Source: Clostridia bacterium
GTDB lineage: Bacteria > Bacillota > Clostridia > Lachnospirales > Lachnospiraceae
Length of the DNA: 64,000 nt
Assembly (NCBI GenBank): GCA_910576205.1
Contig: CAJTHL010000005.1
Span: 1 to 64,000, forward strand
Direction: 5' to 3'
Shown: in pieces, positions 22,118-29,879 of the stretch
Numbering within the stretch: the stretch's first letter is position 1
Layout of the letters: each line of letters opens with the position of its first letter
Translations under genes and position numbers: made by a program
Notes under the pieces: model-generated
The model's database searches: none
The model's input: the letters and a program-made list of their open reading frames with translations, nothing else
What the model was told of the DNA's origin: nothing

Positions 22118-23824
22118 TCATGGTAAACGCCCGTAGGCGTAGAAGTGGGCCTGCCAGTAGCTGCTGTTTAAGTTGGCGTAGCTGATAGGGTCGCCACAGT
22201 GTATCATCATCCCGTCCCCCACATAGATGCCACAGTGGGAGACTCCCGGGGTGTCATAGGTTCCCTTGAAAAAAACCAAATCTCCGGGGCGGGGGGAGCT
22301 GGTGCGGGTGCAGATGTTGTAGAGCCCCTGGGCCCCCAGCCGCCCCACGTTCCAGCCGGAATGATTGACTACCCACGAAACAAAGCCGGAGCAGTCAAAG
22401 GACGTGGCCGGGGAGCTCCCGCCCCATACATAGGGATAGCCCAAAAATTTCTCGGCCTCGGAGAGCATCGCCGCGAATGTTTCATCGTCCAGATATTCCC
22501 CCGGCACTTCGTAGCCCTCCGGCGGGCTGGTGTATTTCCCCACATAGGACGAGCCGGGAAAGAGGTCGGGGCGGTTCCCCAGCGTAGCCATATAGAGGGA
22601 ATACCGGGAAACCTTGTCCTCCCCCATGATGTAGATAGGGAGATGGGAAAGGTTGAAGTTATCCAGTGTCACAGTACAGATGTAGTAATCGTAATACACC
22701 CGGTAGCTGTCGGTGTGGGTATTGCCGTCCTCGTCCGTCCATGTATCCGTTTCGATGTAGTACCGCCGCTCCTTTACCACGTTTTCGGTCAGTGTGTACT
22801 GGCGGTCAAAGAGCATCTGCAGCGTAGGCTGGACATCCGCCAGCGTCCATTCCCCCTCGTGCCATGCGCTCAGAATGGAAACCAGCACATAGGGGTCATG
22901 TTCGATAGCGTCTAAATCGTAATGGTACTCGTCATAGTCGTGGGTACTTTCGTAGGTATCCAGATAATGCTGGAGCTCCGCCTCCAGTGAACAGTAGGCG
23001 GCCTCGGCCCCCAGCATATCCCCATCCTCGGCGGGGTAGGTGGTGGCCCCCACCGCGCCTGCGGCGGCGTTCCCCAAAGAGATAAGGGAGGACGCGCAGG
23101 ACTGGAGGGACAAAACGAGCACCACGCAGGCCAGCGCGATAAGCGTCCCCACGGGATGCCGTTTCACGAAAGCCACAGCCCGCTCCGCCAGCTTTTCCGT
23201 GGCGGCGGCAGTTTTCCCGGCGGCCTTGGCCCCTTGTTTCGCGGTCTGTTTCGCCGCCTGCCGCGCTTGTTTGGCGTACTGCTTTTTCAGCTTTTGCTTG
23301 TGCCAGTAGCGGGTGACAACATTCTTTGCAAGCTCCGGGTTCTCCTGGGCGGCCATGCGGAACTGGTAGTCCGCCCGGGCCTTGATGTACTGCGCCTCGG
23401 CCTTGTGGACGGCCCGGGCCGGGTGCTCCCGGATGCGCTTTTTTACGGTATGCACTGCCGCCCGGCCCACGGCCTCGCCCACAAGCTCCGAGCGGTGGGC
23501 CCCCTCGGTTCCCACGTTCTCATGTTCCACCTCGTAAACCTTGCCATGCACAAAGCCGTGTGCGCTCCACCCGGCGGCCCCCAGCACCCGGCGCACCGGG
23601 CCCCGGGGTTTGGGGGGCTTTTTCCCCTCCAGCTTCTTCCTGGCCCGGTTCAGCTTGTCCTCCCGCGTCTCCATGCGGAGCTTGGACTTGCTGATTTTCT
23701 CTTGTTCGCTTTCCATGCGGAATTTCGATTTTTTGGTTTTGGGCCCCTTGGGGGACTTTGGGACATTTTGTCCCGAAGTGCCTTTGTCCCCGGCGGGCCC
23801 GGCGTTATTCGTTCCTCTGGTCAT
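22118..23824 (-). CDS. NlpC/P60 cell-wall hydrolase of the transfer system (CD1108-like)
   Basis: A 568-residue protein. A basic, helical cytosolic segment of about 210 residues (RARKKLEGKKPPKPRG, KQAKAAGK-type repeats) precedes one TM helix (PVGTLIALACVVLVLSLQS) and a long extracellular domain with the VirB8/accessory-like region. The C-terminal NlpC/P60 domain has YPYVWGGSSPATSFDCSGFV with the catalytic cysteine and later VSHCGIYVGDGMMIHC with the histidine. It opens peptidoglycan for the conjugation channel. Palindrome copy 7 encodes GQNVPKS near residue 18. It overlaps the end of the VirB4 gene by 20 bases. Confidence 0.92.
   Translation of the reverse strand: MTRGTNNAGPAGDKGTSGQNVPKSPKGPKTKKSKFRMESEQEKISKSKLRMETREDKLNRARKKLEGKKPPKPRGPVRRVLGAAGWSAHGFVHGKVYEVEHENVGTEGAHRSELVGEAVGRAAVHTVKKRIREHPARAVHKAEAQYIKARADYQFRMAAQENPELAKNVVTRYWHKQKLKKQYAKQARQAAKQTAKQGAKAAGKTAAATEKLAERAVAFVKRHPVGTLIALACVVLVLSLQSCASSLISLGNAAAGAVGATTYPAEDGDMLGAEAAYCSLEAELQHYLDTYESTHDYDEYHYDLDAIEHDPYVLVSILSAWHEGEWTLADVQPTLQMLFDRQYTLTENVVKERRYYIETDTWTDEDGNTHTDSYRVYYDYYICTVTLDNFNLSHLPIYIMGEDKVSRYSLYMATLGNRPDLFPGSSYVGKYTSPPEGYEVPGEYLDDETFAAMLSEAEKFLGYPYVWGGSSPATSFDCSGFVSWVVNHSGWNVGRLGAQGLYNICTRTSSPRPGDLVFFKGTYDTPGVSHCGIYVGDGMMIHCGDPISYANLNSSYWQAHFYAYGRLP
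23756..23778. repeat. ICE palindrome copy 7
   Basis: CTTTGGGACA, TTT, TGTCCCGAAG, inside the 5' end of the NlpC/P60 gene. Confidence 0.88.
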
Positions 23825-26147
23825 TGGCTATGTCCTCCGGGCGGGTGGTGAGCAGGTTGTAAATCTCACCCTTGGGGAAACGGTCAACAAAGGGGATGGT
23901 CACATTCCCATAGAACAGCAGGCCCTCGCCGGAATTGCTGTGGGTAATGTAGGAGAGCTGGTGCTCGGAAATGCCGAGCTGTTTTGCGATGATAGCCCGG
24001 TCGCTTTGGGCCTGGGAGAGCAGAACAAGAAAATCGGTGTTATCCAGTATGTTCTCGATTTCCCGGCTGGCCAAAAGGTCTTTCACGTTCTGCGTGAGGG
24101 CCGAGGGCACACAGCCCTTTTTGCGGAGCATCTTCCACACCGCCACAAAGTAGCTGGCGGTCAGCGGGTCGCGCAGGAGGATGTGGAACTCGTCAAAGTA
24201 GCACCACGTCGCCGCGCCGTTTTGATAGTTGGTATTCACCGCCGAGGTGACAAACTCGTTGGTGACGTGCATCGCAATCTTGCGGAGGTTCTCCCCCAGC
24301 CCTTTCAGCACGATGCACACCACCCGGGAGCTCAAGTCCACGTTGGTCGGGTGGTTGAACAGATTGAGGGAGCCCGTACAGTAGAGCTCAAGAGCCGTTG
24401 CCACGCGCTTTGCCTCCGGCTCCGGCTGTTTCAAAAGCTCCTCGTACAAGTCCTGGAGCAAAGGCATTTTCGCGCCCTCCAGCCCCAGCGCAAGCTCCCG
24501 GTACACCAGCCGCACACAGCGGTCAATCACGGTCTTTTCAATAGGTTGCAGGCCGTCCTTGCCGCCTACCACCAGCTCACAGAGGGAAAGAAGAAAATCC
24601 GCTTTCATGGAAAGGGGGCTGTCCTCGTCATTCAAACCGATTTCAATATCCATCGGGTTGATATGGTGGGGGCTGTCCGGGGCAATCTCTATCACCTGCC
24701 CGCCCAGCCGCCGCACCAGCGGGGAATATTCCCCCATCGGGTCAACGATAACGATGCGGTCTTGGGTCGCCAAAAATACGTTTATCAATTCCCGCTTGGC
24801 GGCAAAGCTCTTGCCGGAGCCCGTGGAGCCGAGGTACATCCCGTTTGCGGATTTCAGTTTTTTCCGGTCTGCCATGATGACATTGTGGGAAAGGGCGTTC
24901 ATGCCGTAGTAGAGGGCCTGCCCGCCCATGCGGAGCTCCCGCGTCATAAAGGGAATGAAAATCGCGGTGGAGCTTGTTGTCATGCCCCGCTGTATCTGCA
25001 CCTCGTTATAGCCGAGGGCCAGCGAGGACATAAAGCCCTGCTCCTGCTGCCAGTCCAGCCGCTTTAAGGCGCAGTTGTATTTCTGCGCGATGCCGGAGAC
25101 GGTGAACACGTCATTTTCCAGCCGCTGGCGGGTGGGGGCGAGGTTGATGACGGTGAACGTCAAGAGGAACATCCGCTCATTTCGGGACTGCAAATCCCCC
25201 AAAAGCTCCGCCGCGTCCTTGGAAAAGGTGATAAGGTCGGGGGGCAGGATATCCATGTCGTACCCGGCGCGGACGGCTTTTTTCTGCTCCTCCACTTTCA
25301 TCTTGTCAATGTCCGAGATTTTCCCCTTGATGGTCTTTATCGCCTTGAGCTGGTCAACGGTCTGGATGTGCATGGTGACGGTGAGCTCCGCGTCCAGCTC
25401 CAGAATTTCCCGCAAAAGGCGGTCGGAGAGCTCGGACGCCAAAATCTGAAGATAGGACGCCGCGCCCCAAAAGCCGCCCACACGGAAGAACCGGGAGCCC
25501 CTAAAGTCAAAGCCGCCGCTGGGGGTGATGAAGTCCTTTGTCCCCATGCCCGTTTTGGAAATATCGCCCCATGAAAAGCGGAACGGCTCCCGCCGCCCCG
25601 GGTGCATCTGCCCATGCAGGAGGGCCAGCCGCTCCCGCCCGTCAAGCGCAGACGAGGGAACGCCCAGCCGGTGGAGGTTCCCCATCACGTCCGCCTCCAC
25701 CCGGTCAAGCCGGGGGCGGGCGGCGGCGATGCCCCCGGCGGGCACGCCAAAGGTGATATATTTGGAGCGTTCAATCCCGTTGTTGCTCCGGGCAATCTGC
25801 CTTTTGAGCATCCCCACGAACTCGCCCCGGATGCTGTCAAAATCGTCCGCCTGGGCGGGGATGTTCACATGGTAGCGGCTGGTGGAGTGGGAGCGGCGGT
25901 TGATAAAGGAGAGCTGTACGGGGAGCGCGCTGTCGAAGTAGTTGAGGAACGAGCTCCATCCGCTGAATATCGCGGACTGATCCTCGGTGGATGCCACGGA
26001 ATAATTGATGTCCTCATATTCCACGGTCTTTGTGTAGAGCCCGCCGGGGAGCTGGCACACGCCGTCCGGGTGCATCGCCACATAGGGGATGGACTGCTGG
26101 GCGGACAACGCCGCCTTATTCTTTCGCCTGCTTGTTCGGTTTTCCAT
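23805..26147 (-). CDS. VirB4-like conjugation ATPase
   Basis: A 780-residue ATPase that powers assembly and transport in the type IV secretion system. The N-terminal TraE/CagE-like half (YVAMHPDGVCQLPGGLYTKT region, SIRGEFVGMLKRQIARS) is followed by the nucleotide-binding domain with Walker A GSTGSGKSF, Walker B-like WCYFDEFHILL and a Q-rich sensor (ALTQNVKDLLAS). Its start lies 31 bases inside the end of the PrgI gene, and the two are probably coupled. It is one of the best-conserved genes of the element. Confidence 0.95.
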   Translation of the reverse strand: MENRTSRRKNKAALSAQQSIPYVAMHPDGVCQLPGGLYTKTVEYEDINYSVASTEDQSAIFSGWSSFLNYFDSALPVQLSFINRRSHSTSRYHVNIPAQADDFDSIRGEFVGMLKRQIARSNNGIERSKYITFGVPAGGIAAARPRLDRVEADVMGNLHRLGVPSSALDGRERLALLHGQMHPGRREPFRFSWGDISKTGMGTKDFITPSGGFDFRGSRFFRVGGFWGAASYLQILASELSDRLLREILELDAELTVTMHIQTVDQLKAIKTIKGKISDIDKMKVEEQKKAVRAGYDMDILPPDLITFSKDAAELLGDLQSRNERMFLLTFTVINLAPTRQRLENDVFTVSGIAQKYNCALKRLDWQQEQGFMSSLALGYNEVQIQRGMTTSSTAIFIPFMTRELRMGGQALYYGMNALSHNVIMADRKKLKSANGMYLGSTGSGKSFAAKRELINVFLATQDRIVIVDPMGEYSPLVRRLGGQVIEIAPDSPHHINPMDIEIGLNDEDSPLSMKADFLLSLCELVVGGKDGLQPIEKTVIDRCVRLVYRELALGLEGAKMPLLQDLYEELLKQPEPEAKRVATALELYCTGSLNLFNHPTNVDLSSRVVCIVLKGLGENLRKIAMHVTNEFVTSAVNTNYQNGAATWCYFDEFHILLRDPLTASYFVAVWKMLRKKGCVPSALTQNVKDLLASREIENILDNTDFLVLLSQAQSDRAIIAKQLGISEHQLSYITHSNSGEGLLFYGNVTIPFVDRFPKGEIYNLLTTRPEDIANDQRNE

Positions 26148-26490
26148 TCACTGCCTCCTTTCCCGCCTGCCCAGTAAAGGGCGCATAGATATTCCCGGTC
26201 TTGTAGGGCCTCACCCCGGGCCGCAGATACCGGGCCCGGATGATGTTCTTCACCACCTTTTCCAGCGGCAGGCCGTCTTTCTCATACATCGCCAGCAGGA
26301 ACGCCGGGAGCATGATGCCCAGCATCAGAAACAGTGCCGCCGTGTTCCCAAAGGTATTCCGGGCCAGCAGGTAGGAGGGGACTCCCACAAGGGCCGCGCC
26401 GCCAAAGCACACAAGCTGGCGTTTCGTCAGATTGAAAGCAATCTTTGTCTTGATTTTGGATAAGTCGTTAGGTACATTCACATAGGGCAT
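26116..26490 (-). CDS. PrgI-family membrane protein of the transfer apparatus (VirB3-like)
   Basis: A 124-residue protein starting at ATG 26490 behind GAGG. It opens MPYVNVPNDLSKIKTKIAFN, the typical PrgI start, followed by LTKRQLVCFGGAALVGVPSY and two adjacent TM helices (about 28-70), then a cytosolic KVVKNIIRARYLRPGVRPYK. It lies immediately before virB4, as VirB3-type proteins do. The methyltransferase gene upstream ends 2 bases before its start. Confidence 0.9.
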   Translation of the reverse strand: MPYVNVPNDLSKIKTKIAFNLTKRQLVCFGGAALVGVPSYLLARNTFGNTAALFLMLGIMLPAFLLAMYEKDGLPLEKVVKNIIRARYLRPGVRPYKTGNIYAPFTGQAGKEAVNGKPNKQAKE

Positions 26491-26491
26491 T

Positions 26492-27061
26492 TCAAGCCTC
26501 CTTTCTTTGGGACAAAATGTCCCGAAGTCCCGCAGTAGGTTCCACCTCGTTCCCCCACACGTCCCAGCCGGGGGCTGTCTGGCGGGCAAACAGCTCCACC
26601 CGGGGCACGTCCCCCATAAGGGCCACGATTTTCTCCCGGGCCTCGTCCGGCTTTTTGCTGTGGCCCTCGATAGGGGAGATAATGAACTGGTGGACGTTGG
26701 GGGCCTTGCGCCGGGGATGCCCACGGGTCGCCAGCAGGCACACCTCCGCATTGGCCCGCGTCCAAAAGCCCAGCCCGTAAAACCAACTGTCCGCCCTTTT
26801 GTTCTTTTTCAGCCAGACAAAGCCCACGGACTTATACTGAAAGCCCCACGCCTTGATGAGCCGCAGGGCCTCCGGGAGCTGGGGGAACGTGGCCCACAGA
26901 AAAAGAACGCTGTCCGGGGCCGCCAAATCCGCCACGGGCAACGCGCATAATTCCTCAATCCTCATTGTGGGGTAGTGCCGCTCCGCCGCACCTTGCAGGC
27001 CCTTTTGGGCGTACCGCCACGGCGGGTCGGCGTATATCACGCTGTATTTTCCGATACTCAC
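26492..27061 (-). CDS. MT-A70-family adenine methyltransferase
   Basis: A 189-residue protein. YSVIYADPPWRYAQKG carries the DPPW catalytic motif, SVLFLWATFPQLPEAL and FVWLKKNKRADSWFYGLGFWT as a span and VELFARQTAPGWDVWGNE give the S-adenosylmethionine site in the order of the MT-A70 class. It probably makes N6-methyladenine. No restriction enzyme is nearby, so it is likely an orphan enzyme that protects the ICE or changes expression. It overlaps the second methyltransferase by 4 bases. Palindrome copy 8 covers its last codons (GLRDILSQRKEA). Confidence 0.9.
   Translation of the reverse strand: MSIGKYSVIYADPPWRYAQKGLQGAAERHYPTMRIEELCALPVADLAAPDSVLFLWATFPQLPEALRLIKAWGFQYKSVGFVWLKKNKRADSWFYGLGFWTRANAEVCLLATRGHPRRKAPNVHQFIISPIEGHSKKPDEAREKIVALMGDVPRVELFARQTAPGWDVWGNEVEPTAGLRDILSQRKEA
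26505..26527. repeat. ICE palindrome copy 8
   Basis: CTTTGGGACA, AAA, TGTCCCGAAG, at the 3' end of the MT-A70 gene and just before prgI. Confidence 0.88.
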
Positions 27062-27864
27062 ACCCCCTTTCCGCCAGCGGCCACCGCCGCCCGCGCCTGT
27101 TCAATCCGCTCCGTGGCCGGGCCGAAAAAGGCCGGGGCCGTCTCAAAGCAGATAAACTCCCGGCCCGTGTTCAGCGCGGCGATGGCCGTTGTGCCGGAGC
27201 CCGCGCAGATGTCCGCCACCACCTCGCCGGGGGCGGTGTAGGTCTTTATCAGATACTCACACAGCTCCACGGGCTTCTGGGTGGGGTGGACGGTATGGGC
27301 CACGGTCTGGAATGAAAGCAGGTTCCCCGGGAACCGCCGCCCGTCCTCCGAGCCGCTGCCGGAGCGGACAAACTTCCCATAGTTGGGGCTCTGGTCGCGC
27401 TGGGATGCGATTTTCTTATAGGGCTTGCCCTGCTCAAACTGCGGATTGTAGAGGGGGAGCTTTTGGTAAAACACTAAAATATTCTCCGTCTTTTTCAGCG
27501 GGGCGCGGCGGGCGTTGAGAAATCCCGTACAGCGGCTCTTATACCACACCCACTCATAGCGGAGCATGGAAAGGTTGGACGCGCCGAGGATTTTGTCATA
27601 GGGGCACTGTGCGAAGAACAGCACCGCCCCGGAGGGCTTGACCGCCCAGCGCACCGCCTCCCACAGCTCCGGGAGGGGCAAAGGCACGTCCCAATAGTTG
27701 CGGGTCGTGCCGTAGGGCGGGTCGGTCAGCAGCATATCTACCGAGTGCTCCGGGAGGGAACGCAGGCCCGCGATACCGTCCATCAGAAACAAGCCGGAGG
27801 GCTCCAGCACCGGGCCCTCCGGGGACTTTGGGACATTTTGTCCCAAGGCCAAGCTATCTGCCAT
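27058..27864 (-). CDS. DNA (N4/N6) methyltransferase, beta-class orphan
   Basis: A 268-residue protein starting at ATG 27864 with AAAGGAGG upstream; longer starts run into the previous gene. LLTDPPYGTTRNYWD holds the catalytic DPPY motif near residue 46 and, near the C-terminus, VVADICAGSGTTAIAALNTGR holds the cofactor-binding motif (split here, AGSGTT core). The order DPPY before AGSGTT marks the beta class. THPTQKPVELCEYLI is the usual HPTQKP block. It pairs with the MT-A70 enzyme and lacks a restriction partner. Palindrome copy 9 encodes LGQNVPKS near its start. Confidence 0.92.
   Translation of the reverse strand: MADSLALGQNVPKSPEGPVLEPSGLFLMDGIAGLRSLPEHSVDMLLTDPPYGTTRNYWDVPLPLPELWEAVRWAVKPSGAVLFFAQCPYDKILGASNLSMLRYEWVWYKSRCTGFLNARRAPLKKTENILVFYQKLPLYNPQFEQGKPYKKIASQRDQSPNYGKFVRSGSGSEDGRRFPGNLLSFQTVAHTVHPTQKPVELCEYLIKTYTAPGEVVADICAGSGTTAIAALNTGREFICFETAPAFFGPATERIEQARAAVAAGGKGV
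27826..27848. repeat. ICE palindrome copy 9
   Basis: CTTTGGGACA, TTT, TGTCCCAAGG, in the 5' end of the methyltransferase gene. Confidence 0.88.
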
Positions 27865-28642
27865 CCCGTCCCTCCTTTCCCTTTGCCGGGGCGGAGCGGG
27901 CGGCATTTTTCTGCGCGGCCTCCTTTCCCGCCTTATCCATCTGCTCCCGGATGGGCGTGGGGCGCACCGCCTCGGCCCGGGCGATAAGTTTCTCAACCGC
28001 CGAATGGTACGCCTCCACCCCCGCCGCGTTCAGCCGCTCCTGGGTGGCCCGGTCATTGATACGCACCGTGGCCCGGTAGCCCGTCCTGCTGGTGGGGTCG
28101 GGTTTTGAGGGCGCACCCAAGAAAATGCCGTTCTGCCCGTTCACCACCTTGAAATCGTCCACCACCACGCCGCCGAAGTTGACGCTGGCAAAGCCTATCA
28201 GCTTGCCCTGGGGCTCAATGGGCCGCACCGATACCTCGATGGGGATAGTGGCGGCGGCAAGGTTCTGCTCCACCCGGAGAGCCACGGCCTCGTCCACGCT
28301 GATGCCCTGGTGTTTTGCCAGCTCCGCGATGGGGGCCTCGAAAATCAGACGGCGCATTTCCTCCTGGGCGGCCTCCGCCATTTCAGCGGTCTGAACCGCC
28401 GTCTGTGTGTTCGCCATAGATAAATCCTCCTTTCCGGGACGGGGGATGACCGCCCCGCCCATATAGTCATAGCCTGCCGCGTGTATCGCGGACAGTGTTT
28501 CCGCCGATACCGTCCCGCCCAAGAGCAAGTCCGTATCAGCCATGAACGCCAGCATATCCTGCTGGGTAAATTCTTCCGGGAGCTTGCCGCCCCATGCCCG
28601 GCGCATTTCACCCTCCGGGCCCAGCTTATAACGCCTCGGCAT
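27854..28642 (-). CDS. SpoVG-like ICE protein with an internal second start
   Basis: The frame of 262 residues has two good starts: ATG 28642 (AAAGGAGG upstream) and, in frame, ATG 28417 (AAAGGAGGATTTATCT upstream). The first 75 residues (LPEEFTQQDMLAFMADTDLL, IHAAGYDYMGGAVIP) look like a separate small domain. The second part has a SpoVG-type domain (VSVRPIEPQGKLIGFASVNF, VVDDFKVVNGQNGIFLGAPS) known to bind nucleic acid. The tail has TPIREQMDKAGKEAAQ then a basic end, the motif shared with ArdA, PcfB and the 197-residue protein. Either a fused gene or two proteins, 262 and 187 residues, are made. Confidence 0.72.
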   Translation of the reverse strand: MPRRYKLGPEGEMRRAWGGKLPEEFTQQDMLAFMADTDLLLGGTVSAETLSAIHAAGYDYMGGAVIPRPGKEDLSMANTQTAVQTAEMAEAAQEEMRRLIFEAPIAELAKHQGISVDEAVALRVEQNLAAATIPIEVSVRPIEPQGKLIGFASVNFGGVVVDDFKVVNGQNGIFLGAPSKPDPTSRTGYRATVRINDRATQERLNAAGVEAYHSAVEKLIARAEAVRPTPIREQMDKAGKEAAQKNAARSAPAKGKEGRDGR

Positions 28643-28662
28643 ATCCGGCCTCCTTTCCCGGA

Positions 28663-28685
28663 CTTTGGGACAAAATGTCCCGAAG
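28663..28685. repeat. ICE palindrome copy 10
   Basis: CTTTGGGACA, AAA, TGTCCCGAAG, in the gap between the virB6-like and SpoVG-like genes. Confidence 0.9.
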
Positions 28686-28695
28686 TGCCGCTAAA

Positions 28696-29562
28696 TCAGT
28701 GGGCCCCGAAGATGCTGCGGGAGATTGTCCCGGTCTTGAACAGCATGAAACAAAGGAGCACCGTATAGCCCACGGTTCCCCATATCGCGCCGATGGGGTC
28801 GCCCCCGGCGGCGATGCCCTGCACCAGCACCGCATAGATGCCGACGCAGACTAAAATCAGCATCCCTTGAAAGCCCACGGCGAAAAGGGATTTTAAGTAG
28901 TTCTGCCCCATGCCGCCCACCTCCCGGTTGGAGAGGGTGGCAACGGGGATGGGCGCAAGGCTGGTCAGCAGATATATTTCAATCATTCTTCCGTACACCA
29001 GCACGAAGATGATGATGCCCAGCGCCTGCATGGTGAGCCCGATGACCGAGGACTGGAGCCACAGCCCAAGGAGCGGGCCCAAGTCCATCCCCTCCAGCGT
29101 GGTCTGGAGGTTGTTCAGCATATCCGGCGAAACCGCCGTGGAGCCCTGTATCAGCCCGGCAGAGCGGGAAATCACGCTCTGCGACACATCAAAGACGGCC
29201 ATCACGATATTGAACGTGTTGGAAAGTATCAGCACCGCACACGCGGTCTTGAACATCCATTTGTAGAGGTTCGCCACGTCTACTTCGTGCATATTGTTTT
29301 TTTCAAGGAGCATCTGGATGAGCTCATAGGTGGCTACAAAGGTCAGCACCAGCCCGGCGATGGGTAAAATCACCGTCTCGGAAAGCTGGCGGATGAGGGA
29401 GAAAACCCCGGCGTTCCATGCCGCCGGGGTCGTCCCTACCTGCACCGCAATCTCTCCGACCTGGGCATTGACGGTATCAAAGAGCCCCTCAAGGTTCCCC
29501 ATGATGCCGCCAATCAGCAGCTCTTTCAGCCAGTCCGTGAGCCAGTCGGTGAGAAAGTCCAT
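28696..29562 (-). CDS. VirB6/TrbL-like channel protein
   Basis: A 288-residue polytopic protein. It opens with DFLTDWLTDWLKELLIGG, then has about six TM segments (including TVILPIAGLVLTFVATYELI, MFKTACAVLILSNTFNIVMA, VIGLTMQALGIIIFVLVYG and FQGMLILVCVGIYAVLVQGI) and the conserved loop LTSLAPIPVATLSNREVGGM typical of CTn-type VirB6 proteins. It forms the inner-membrane channel. It lies 12 bases after the Maff2 gene in the same operon. Confidence 0.9.
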   Translation of the reverse strand: MDFLTDWLTDWLKELLIGGIMGNLEGLFDTVNAQVGEIAVQVGTTPAAWNAGVFSLIRQLSETVILPIAGLVLTFVATYELIQMLLEKNNMHEVDVANLYKWMFKTACAVLILSNTFNIVMAVFDVSQSVISRSAGLIQGSTAVSPDMLNNLQTTLEGMDLGPLLGLWLQSSVIGLTMQALGIIIFVLVYGRMIEIYLLTSLAPIPVATLSNREVGGMGQNYLKSLFAVGFQGMLILVCVGIYAVLVQGIAAGGDPIGAIWGTVGYTVLLCFMLFKTGTISRSIFGAH

Positions 29563-29574
29563 AAGCCGCCGCCC

Positions 29575-29787
29575 TTAAAACAGCCCCGACAGCAGGGGGA
29601 TGAGGGTCGTGCCGATGACGATAATGCCGCCGCCCGCCATGAACTGTTTCATGCCTTGACTTTTTGAGCCGGGGTTGTCCGAGCCGTAGCCCTCCAGCAG
29701 ATTGACAACGCCCCAAACGCCGAGGCCCGCGCCCAGCGCGATAACAAGGGTCTGCAAAGTGGTGATAGCGGATGCGAAAAATGCCAT
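29575..29787 (-). CDS. Maff2-family small membrane protein (VirB2-like)
   Basis: A 70-residue protein starting at ATG 29787 with GGAGG 5 bases upstream; it begins MAFFASAITTLQTLVIALG, the signature that names Maff2. Two TM helices enclose a short loop (GYGSDNPGSKSQGMKQFM), the topology of VirB2-type pilins, and it lies between coupling protein and VirB6 as in related elements. Longer starts would include palindrome copy 11 and are not needed. Confidence 0.88.
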   Translation of the reverse strand: MAFFASAITTLQTLVIALGAGLGVWGVVNLLEGYGSDNPGSKSQGMKQFMAGGGIIVIGTTLIPLLSGLF

Positions 29788-29856
29788 ATAGTCCTCCATT
29801 TCTCCGGGATTTTCCCGGGCACAAGAAAAGCCGCCCGGTGCAGGCGGCAGGTGACA

Positions 29857-29879
29857 CTTCGGGACAAAATGTCCCAAAG
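29857..29879. repeat. ICE palindrome copy 11
   Basis: CTTCGGGACA, AAA, TGTCCCAAAG, immediately after the virD4 stop codon. Confidence 0.9.

Noticed and set aside
23541..25067. Long plus-strand open frame of about 500 codons opposite virB4, and a similar one opposite parB (33612-35111)
   Set aside because: High GC makes antisense frames stay open. Their sequences are rich in His/Arg/Gly without domains, and they have no ribosome site; the opposite-strand genes are certain.
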